From positions 873 to 10,525 of the forward strand of contig DPQS01000010.1 of the NCBI GenBank assembly GCA_003537755.1: a DNA stretch of 9,653 nucleotides, given 5' to 3'. The translations under genes were made by a program, and so were the position numbers. This DNA comes from Clostridiales bacterium (GTDB lineage Bacteria > Bacillota > Clostridia > Christensenellales > CAG-314). Each line of letters starts with the position of its first letter. The first letter of the stretch is position 1. The notes under the pieces are model-generated. The model did not search any database. It saw only the letters and a list, made by a program, of their open reading frames with translations, and was not told where the DNA came from. This document shows positions 4,697-9,653 of the stretch, in pieces.

Positions 4697-6841
4697 ATGA
4701 AGAAACACTTAGTGGCAACATTGCTTGTTGCGGTTATGTGTTTGTTGACGCTTTCGGCGTGCTCGGTTGTGGCAGGGCTGGAAAAGGACGTAAACATTAC
4801 GCTGAACGTCAACGGAAACGCGTTGGACGGCAACTACGTCGTCAACACGTTCAACAATGCCATCGTCCCCGTTCCCGAAGCACCCAAAGGTGATGTATTT
4901 TTGGGCTGGACGGCAGACAAGGACTGGCAAAACAAGGACATCGCTGACGTGGCGTTGTCGCAAAACAAAGGTCTTATCCGTTACGACGACGTAAAGGACT
5001 ACGCCGTCGACGGTAAAATTACGCTGTATGCAGTGTTTGGCGTGCAACCTCGTCACGACATCGCCGTTGCTTGGTACGACAAGGAAAAGACATCCGGTCT
5101 CAATCAAGGCGTAATGGACGAATTTCTGACCGCGCTTAAAGCATTTTTGACAACACAGGGCTACACACCCGACAGCATGGACATCGTGGTGCGCGGTTAC
5201 GCAGGTAACGTCGGTCCCACTTGCGGAGCAATTATGGACGACGGCGACATCGACATCATGGTCGGATGGGCTGCGGCAAGCAATATTGAAGGCACGGGCG
5301 GCATGAAGCGTGGCGTTGACTTCCTGCAAAACTACGGCAACATCACGCTGACGGGCGCAAGCAAAGCGCGTTACACCGCAAAACTCAGCGACAGCGAAGT
5401 TGTAAACAAGGTTTACCAGTGGATTTTGTCCACCTACGCAGGCGAAGGCGGCGCAACCAAGGATTACGACGTGGCAGATACGCCGGTAGTACCCGATCCC
5501 GACCCGACACCCGACCCCGGCGACATAGTAATCACCGACAATACATTGGTTGTTTCCGTATGGAACAAACCCGACGGTTCGTGGATAAGCACCGAACAAT
5601 TGGAAAAACTTAAAACAGACTTTGCTGCATACCTTACCGAGCACAAAGTTGACGTAAGTACGCTTCACATTACATGGCGCGTTGAAGAAGATACGACAAA
5701 CGTTGCGGCATTGGTTGCTTCCGTTAAAGCGGCAGGCGACGTTGACTTCGTTCTTGCTTGCGGCAACAACGTCAACAGCAGCGGCAACCTTGAAAACCTC
5801 GAAAAGATTGCTGTTCCCGATGGTACTTATATGACTGCAAACAGAATGATTGCCGTGCTTAACAAGGACAATCCTCGCCAACTGGCAAAGATTTTGTGGG
5901 AGTTCGTGAGCGGTACCAAGTTCCCCGAAGCGGAAACTCCCGTAGATCCCGACCCTACGCCTACGCCGGATCCTGAGCCCACTCCCGATACAAGCGTCGA
6001 TTACGGCAAAAAATTGACCGTATCTATCTGGAACAATACCAAGGGCGGATGGATTACCGAAGAACAAATCGCTAAACTCAAGACGGACTTCGAGGCGTAC
6101 CTTACGGAAAAGGGATTGGATGTATCGACTCTTTCAATTACGTGGCGTGTCGAAACGGACGTCACCAACGTTGCAGCTCTTGTTGCTGCTGTAAAAGCTG
6201 CCGGCGACGTAGACTTTGTACTTGCCTGCGGTAAAAACGTAAACAGCGACGGCAACCTTACAAACCTTGAAAAACTACAGGTTGCCGAAAGCCCCTACAT
6301 GGCCGCCAACAGATACATCGCCGTGCTTAATAAGGACAATCCGCGCTTGCTTGCCAAAGTTCTGTACAAGTTTATCAGCGGACAGGATTATCCCGAATCC
6401 GACACAGCACTTACCATTACGGACAAAGAATTGACCGTATCGATTTGGAACAATAAAAAGGGTGAATGGATTACTACCGAACAAATCGACAAACTCAAGG
6501 CTGATTTCGAATCGTACCTGACAAGTAAAGGCGTTGACCTTACTACGATTACAATCAACTGGAAGGTTGAAACCGATGTTACAAATGTCGCTGCTCTTGT
6601 AAATTCCGTCAATAATTCGGAAAAAACGGTTGACTTCGTGCTTGCTTGCGGAAATAACGTAAACAGCGACGGAAATCTTACCAATCTTGAAAAAATCAAG
6701 CTCGGTTCTACAGACTACATGACGGACGGTAGATTTATCGCTTTGTTGCATAAGGATAAACCCAATCAACTTGCAACGCTTTTGTGGCAGTTTATGTACG
6801 AACAAGTGTTCGTCGCTTCCACCCAAGGAGGTGCTGAATAA
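4697..6841 (+). CDS. Repeat-containing surface lipoprotein with InlB-type repeat and four tandem alpha/beta modules
   Basis: The protein has 714 residues. It begins with a lipoprotein signal and lipobox LSAC (Cys22). Residues about 32-114 look like an InlB/Listeria-Bacteroides-type repeat ('VFLGWTADKDW' and the closing 'ITLYAVF'). Four related modules of about 125 residues follow: roughly 119-250, 282-406, 438-562 and 577-702. Each has the pattern strand ('LTVSIWNN'), long helix ('EQIDKLKADFESYLT'), strand ('ITINWKVE'), helix ('NVAALV'), strand ('VDFVLACG'), then a final strand and helix. Modules 2-4 are close copies; module 1 is more divergent. Pro-Asp-Thr linkers separate modules 1/2 and 2/3, while 3/4 have only a short link. 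No catalytic motif was recognised. The modules loosely resemble solute-binding-protein lobes, so ligand binding is a guess. The stop codon overlaps the next start by one base. Confidence 0.88.
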   Translation: MKKHLVATLLVAVMCLLTLSACSVVAGLEKDVNITLNVNGNALDGNYVVNTFNNAIVPVPEAPKGDVFLGWTADKDWQNKDIADVALSQNKGLIRYDDVKDYAVDGKITLYAVFGVQPRHDIAVAWYDKEKTSGLNQGVMDEFLTALKAFLTTQGYTPDSMDIVVRGYAGNVGPTCGAIMDDGDIDIMVGWAAASNIEGTGGMKRGVDFLQNYGNITLTGASKARYTAKLSDSEVVNKVYQWILSTYAGEGGATKDYDVADTPVVPDPDPTPDPGDIVITDNTLVVSVWNKPDGSWISTEQLEKLKTDFAAYLTEHKVDVSTLHITWRVEEDTTNVAALVASVKAAGDVDFVLACGNNVNSSGNLENLEKIAVPDGTYMTANRMIAVLNKDNPRQLAKILWEFVSGTKFPEAETPVDPDPTPTPDPEPTPDTSVDYGKKLTVSIWNNTKGGWITEEQIAKLKTDFEAYLTEKGLDVSTLSITWRVETDVTNVAALVAAVKAAGDVDFVLACGKNVNSDGNLTNLEKLQVAESPYMAANRYIAVLNKDNPRLLAKVLYKFISGQDYPESDTALTITDKELTVSIWNNKKGEWITTEQIDKLKADFESYLTSKGVDLTTITINWKVETDVTNVAALVNSVNNSEKTVDFVLACGNNVNSDGNLTNLEKIKLGSTDYMTDGRFIALLHKDKPNQLATLLWQFMYEQVFVASTQGGAE
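5055..5446 (+). repeat. Module 1 of the lipoprotein (divergent copy)
   Basis: This encodes residues about 119-250. It keeps the module pattern but differs from the others: 'IAVAWYDKE' replaces 'LTVSIWNN', 'MDIVVRGY' replaces 'ITITWRVE', and 'DIDIMVGW' replaces 'DVDFVLACG'. A Gly-rich insert, 'IEGTGGMKRG', follows the third strand. It may represent the ancestral form of the repeat. Confidence 0.65.
5487..5525 (+). repeat. Pro-Asp-Thr linker between modules 1 and 2
   Basis: This encodes a short VPDPDPTPDPGD-type spacer (about residues 264-276), the kind of extended, protease-resistant linker typical of modular surface proteins. Confidence 0.75.
5540..5914 (+). repeat. Module 2 of the lipoprotein
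   Basis: This encodes residues about 282-406. By eye it is about 70% identical in protein sequence to module 3, sharing 'KLKTDF.AYLTE', 'TNVAALVA.VKAAGDVDF' and 'IAVLNKDNPR'. Confidence 0.85.
5936..5994 (+). repeat. Pro-Asp-Thr linker between modules 2 and 3
   Basis: This encodes a longer spacer of alternating Pro with Asp, Thr or Glu (about residues 414-433). No such linker lies between modules 3 and 4. Confidence 0.75.
6008..6382 (+). repeat. Module 3 of the lipoprotein
   Basis: This encodes residues about 438-562. It is the closest match to module 2 and shares with module 4 the stretches 'ETDVTNVAALV' and 'NVNSDGNLTNLEK'. Confidence 0.85.
6425..6802 (+). repeat. Module 4 of the lipoprotein
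   Basis: This encodes residues about 577-702. It departs from modules 2 and 3 at the fourth element, where 'NSVNNSEKTVDF' replaces 'KAAGDVDF', and uses noticeably more A/T-ending codons than the start of the gene. It is joined to module 3 by only about 14 residues. Confidence 0.8.
6825..6833 (+). promoter_or_regulatory. Ribosome binding site inside the lipoprotein gene for the membrane hydrolase
   Basis: AAGGAGGTG, seven bases before the ATG at 6841, is a full-consensus site embedded in the last codons of the upstream gene. With the TAATG overlap it points to translational coupling and matched production of both proteins. Confidence 0.9.
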
Positions 6842-9246
6842 TGAATACCAAAGCTAAACTTCTTAAGGCGGCGGCAATTTGCAGTTACGTATTTACTGCG
6901 CTGTGGTTTGTTGTTGCTGCATGCTTCTTTGCGCTGTCAAACAATCTGTACTGGATGTTTGCTGTGTTTGCGCTTATCACGCTGTACGACGGCTTCGTGA
7001 TTATGTCAATCCGCGACAACATGAATAGCGCGGAATTTAACGAAAAGCAAAACATAACGTTGCTTGTGTGCGGAATTTTGTGCGTGCTGTCACCTGTTTC
7101 GCTTGTGCTGTGCGAAATTGCATATCTGGGCAAATTTGAAGATAAAATTGTCTCCGACAAAATCGCGACGGCAACGACAGCCGAAACGACAACCGAAACA
7201 ACTAAAAAGGCATTTTTCCGCAAGCCGTCCTTCATTGTGATGTGCTGTGCACTGGTGGCAATTTTCCTGTTTTCCTTTGCGGCGATGTGCTTTGAAACGT
7301 CGGGCTTCAGCGTAAGCGTAAGCGACTTCACGCTGACCAGAGAAATGACTCTGTCCTACAACGAAGGCAAAATCCACGGCAAACAGTACGTAATCGGCGA
7401 GGAAACCGACGTGGACGGCAACGTCAGCATCGGCAGTTACGCCGTAACGATGTATGTGCCAAACACCGCCACGGAAGAAAATCCCGCGCCCGTTGTGTTT
7501 GTTTTGCCCGGCTTTACGCGTACCAAGGCGACAATGGCGCAGTACTGCATCGAACTTTCTCGCAGAGGCGCGGTGGTGTTTACGCTTGACCCCGGCGCGC
7601 AAGGTTCTACCACGGCAAACTCGACGGCAGGCGCAAACGGCGTAGAGTACCTTGTACAATACGTGTACAACAACAGCGACGACTTCAAGTTCTGCGACAA
7701 AAACCGCTTCGGCGCAATCGGTCACTCGGCAGGCGGCGGCAACGTAATCACGTTGGCTTCCGACATGGCGGGCGACAGTTACCAGAATAGTATTATCAAG
7801 GCTGTGTACAACAGCGGTTACATCAAGATTTCCGCAGCGAACAAGTTTGCCAAACTCAACTGCAACGCGGCAATGTCCTACGCCTACTACGACGAGGGCG
7901 CATTCCGCTACCAGACGGATACAACGGCGGTGGAAGTAATCTCCAAACGCTTTATCAACGAAGTTGCAGGCTCTGCCGAAACATACGACACTGTGGAGTG
8001 GGACAAGGATTACGGAGACATGACAAACGGTACCTACCGCGTCGTTCACCGCGAACTTATCAACCACTGCTTCGAAATGTACGACGCGCTGAGCATTGCC
8101 AACACTATCGACTTTTTCAACCGCAGCCTTGCAATGGGTTCCGGATTGAGCAATGACTCGCAAATCTGGTTCGGTAAGGAATTTTTCAACGGTTTGTCGC
8201 TGGCGGCGGCGTTTACGTTTATCCTTGCTCTTTGCGGTGTGCTGATGAATACGCCTTTCTTCGCAACGCTTAAAAACGGCGGCAAAGCCAAGGCTGCCGA
8301 AGGCGCAGGCGCAGAAGTTGCGGCGGTGCAGACGGAAGTTCAACCGCTTGTTACGCCTGTGTCCAACAGCATTGCTCACAAGGTAATTTTGTGGTCGACG
8401 ATGATTCTGACGGCGATTATCGCCTGCCTGGACTACATTCCGCTGGCAAACCTGTCCATCGAAGTGTTCCCCGTAAGCAACCTTGCAAGCGTGTTTACGT
8501 ATGTGTTCCCTGCACGTATGATCAACGCAATTTTGTTGTGGGCGCTTATCAACGGCGCAATCGGACTGGTGATTTTCTTTGCGACTACCGCACTGGAAAA
8601 CCTGTACGAGTACATCGTGTTCAAGACTAAGGGTACAACGCCGCATTACGACTGGAGCAAGTTCGAAGCAATCAAAATTCGCGGAAACGGCTGGAAAAAC
8701 GTACTGTTTAACGTGCTTAAAACGCTGCTGTTGCCCGTAATTTTCTTCGGTTCGTTCTACTTCCTTGTACAACTTACCTACTGGTGCTTCCATCAGGACT
8801 TCCGCTTTATGCTTGTTTCGGCGGCTCCGCTCAACGCAAGAATGTTTGTGACAATGCTCGAGTACGCGCCCATCATCTTCGTATTCTACATCAGCAACTC
8901 TATCCGCGTAAATTGCAGCATCGGCAGAGAAGGCTGGAAGGAATGGAAGGTTATGCTTGTAGGCGCGCTGGCAAACAGCCTGGGCTTAGCGTTTATTCTG
9001 CTTATCAACTACGTGTGCTATTTCGTGACCGGCACCCCGTACTACGGCTACTGGGGCAACAACAACGAAGTTTGGTTGTTTGTCAACATGGTGTTCGGCT
9101 TGGTTGTAATGATGTTCCTGTTGCCCATCTTCAACAGAATTTTCTACAAACAGACCGGCAACGTGTGGGTAGGAGCAATCACCTGCTGCCTGATCTTCAT
9201 CATGATGACAATTTCGGCGTCGGTGTCCTACATTCCTCTGTACTGA
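6841..9246 (+). CDS. Polytopic membrane protein with embedded alpha/beta-hydrolase domain
   Basis: The protein has 801 residues. Four hydrophobic helices (about 10-32, 36-57, 72-95, 131-150) precede a soluble domain (about 155-430). This has alpha/beta-hydrolase features: a likely oxyanion 'VLPGF' (221-225), the nucleophile elbow 'GHSAGGG' (294-300) with Ser296, and a candidate catalytic His at 409 ('INHCFEM'); His403 is the alternative, and the acid is not certain. A C-terminal membrane region follows with roughly seven or eight helices (about 449-470, 512-530, 545-583 in two parts, 622-648, 668-688, 703-729, 744-766, 774-797). The basic loops at 122-128 and 478-484 suggest cytoplasmic sides, which would place the hydrolase outside, although the basic N-terminus conflicts with this. 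An Ala/Thr-rich loop (108-121) precedes helix 4. It is coupled to the upstream lipoprotein gene. Substrate and any transport or acyl-transfer role are unknown. I do not recognise a named family. Confidence 0.88.
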   Translation: MNTKAKLLKAAAICSYVFTALWFVVAACFFALSNNLYWMFAVFALITLYDGFVIMSIRDNMNSAEFNEKQNITLLVCGILCVLSPVSLVLCEIAYLGKFEDKIVSDKIATATTAETTTETTKKAFFRKPSFIVMCCALVAIFLFSFAAMCFETSGFSVSVSDFTLTREMTLSYNEGKIHGKQYVIGEETDVDGNVSIGSYAVTMYVPNTATEENPAPVVFVLPGFTRTKATMAQYCIELSRRGAVVFTLDPGAQGSTTANSTAGANGVEYLVQYVYNNSDDFKFCDKNRFGAIGHSAGGGNVITLASDMAGDSYQNSIIKAVYNSGYIKISAANKFAKLNCNAAMSYAYYDEGAFRYQTDTTAVEVISKRFINEVAGSAETYDTVEWDKDYGDMTNGTYRVVHRELINHCFEMYDALSIANTIDFFNRSLAMGSGLSNDSQIWFGKEFFNGLSLAAAFTFILALCGVLMNTPFFATLKNGGKAKAAEGAGAEVAAVQTEVQPLVTPVSNSIAHKVILWSTMILTAIIACLDYIPLANLSIEVFPVSNLASVFTYVFPARMINAILLWALINGAIGLVIFFATTALENLYEYIVFKTKGTTPHYDWSKFEAIKIRGNGWKNVLFNVLKTLLLPVIFFGSFYFLVQLTYWCFHQDFRFMLVSAAPLNARMFVTMLEYAPIIFVFYISNSIRVNCSIGREGWKEWKVMLVGALANSLGLAFILLINYVCYFVTGTPYYGYWGNNNEVWLFVNMVFGLVVMMFLLPIFNRIFYKQTGNVWVGAITCCLIFIMMTISASVSYIPLY

Positions 9247-9350
9247 GTTTTGCACGCCGCGCGGAAGTAGCGTAATATTGCCGCGTGTCGTCAAAAAATC
9301 AATACGTATATTGAATTTTAATACAAAAAGCGTCCATATTTTGACTTGAT

Positions 9351-9392
9351 ATGCACCTCCAAAAGTGTCTAACTTTTAGAGGTGCATTTTTT
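9351..9392 (+). terminator. Rho-independent terminator of the lipoprotein/hydrolase operon
   Basis: The arms 9351-9366 and 9372-9387 pair over 16 positions with one C/A mismatch (9360/9378) around a five-base loop. The plus strand then carries a run of six T (9387-9392). It lies about 105 bases after the stop at 9246, and no gene was found in between. Confidence 0.88.
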
Positions 9393-9528
9393 ATAAAAAA
9401 CGTTTTAACACAAAATATTCGTCTGAGTTTAAGTTGTCTGCTATAATAGATATGCCTGCTAACAATCCGAGTCGGAAGAATACATAGAGTATTCAACAAC
9501 GAGAGAATCTCTTTTGGACTAAAAGGAA
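9393..9528. other. Non-coding stretch between converging transcripts
   Basis: No coding region with a ribosome binding site was found. A TATAAT at 9442-9447 has no convincing -35 box. Small hairpins are present: GAATAC/GTATTC (9478-9483/9489-9494) and CTTTT/AAAAG around 9511-9525. They could form part of a 3' untranslated region of the minus-strand gene, but nothing firmer can be said. Confidence 0.4.
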
Positions 9529-9529
9529 T

Positions 9530-9552
9530 GGGCCCGGTACAATACCGAGCCC
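9530..9552 (-). terminator. Terminator of the minus-strand gene at the right edge
   Basis: Arms 9530-9539 and 9543-9552 pair over ten positions with one C/A mismatch around a three-base loop. Read on the minus strand, the stem is GC-rich and followed by ATTCCTTTT, a modest T tract. It lies ten bases past the stop codon at 9562. The plus-strand side is A-rich, so it does not serve plus-strand transcripts. Confidence 0.65.
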
Positions 9553-9561
9553 AATAGAAAA

Positions 9562-9653
9562 CTATTTAATATTAGGGTCAATTTCGCCATCACTAACAAC
9601 CTTGGTAATGTCCTTTCTCGCAGCGAAGACGTAAGTAGGGTAAGCGACAGTGA
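9562..9653 (-). CDS. C-terminal end of an unidentified protein (partial, runs off the window)
   Basis: On the minus strand one frame stays open from the window edge to a TAG at 9564-9562, encoding a last 29 residues that read TVAYPTYVFAARKD and end in EIDPNIK. The residue mix (Tyr/Phe/Val strand followed by a charged tail) and the terminator directly downstream support a real gene. The other two minus frames give either an early stop or a Leu/Arg-rich translation. The family was not recognised from this fragment. Confidence 0.6.
   Translation of the reverse strand, partial: TVAYPTYVFAARKDITKVVSDGEIDPNIK

Noticed and set aside
4709..6067. A 452-codon minus-strand open frame opposite the repeat lipoprotein gene
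   Set aside because: The sense strand has a signal peptide, a strong ribosome binding site and repeated domains; the antisense frame has none of these and is a by-product of codon bias.
7090..8793. A 567-codon minus-strand open frame opposite the membrane hydrolase gene
   Set aside because: It is antisense to an obvious membrane/hydrolase gene, has no start signal, and its translation is Arg/His/Cys-rich without recognisable motifs.
9413..9447. TATAAT at 9442-9447 as a promoter for a small RNA or gene
   Set aside because: No acceptable -35 box lies 16-18 bases upstream, no gene follows, and the next hairpin lacks a plus-strand T tract.

Overview
The window looks like chromosomal DNA of a Gram-positive Bacillota bacterium, most likely an uncultured gut Clostridia relative. 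The reasons are strong AGGAGG-type ribosome binding sites, sigma-A-like promoters with TATAAT boxes, two short-signal lipoproteins with LSAC/LVGC lipoboxes, a BspA-type leucine-rich-repeat domain and an InlB-type repeat. Species cannot be fixed from the sequence alone. No tRNA, rRNA, CRISPR array, insertion sequence or phage gene was seen.

Layout. (1) 26-697, plus strand: a small membrane-anchored protein with a long acidic linker and a C-terminal domain that looks like the C-terminal part of ribosomal protein uL15. It ends at a perfect 15-bp hairpin terminator. (2) 850-1749, minus strand: a LysR-family regulator. (3) 1750-2070: a divergent control region in which two face-to-face promoters share a palindrome, followed by a roughly 230-nt leader. 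(4) 2071-3252, plus: a complete small-type malic enzyme. (5) 3386-4609, plus: a lipoprotein joining a BspA-type LRR segment to a DUF4886-like SGNH hydrolase, with its own promoter. (6) 4697-6841, plus: a lipoprotein with an InlB-type repeat and four copies of an unrecognised alpha/beta module. It has a near-consensus promoter and is translationally coupled (TAATG) to (7) 6841-9246, a polytopic membrane protein with an embedded alpha/beta-hydrolase domain. A terminator follows at 9351-9392. (8) At the right edge, a minus-strand gene enters the window and ends at 9562, with its own hairpin terminator.

How the genes may work together. The LysR protein and the malic enzyme form a classic divergent regulator/target pair, so the regulator probably controls malate-to-pyruvate conversion; this is inference from layout. 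The next three plus-strand genes all encode envelope proteins. Genes 6 and 7 are almost certainly co-expressed and may act together: a surface lipoprotein that presents repeated, possibly ligand-binding modules, and a membrane hydrolase whose catalytic domain probably faces the same compartment. The pair is the best candidate for an undescribed system. The membrane-anchored uL15-like protein is the second unusual item.
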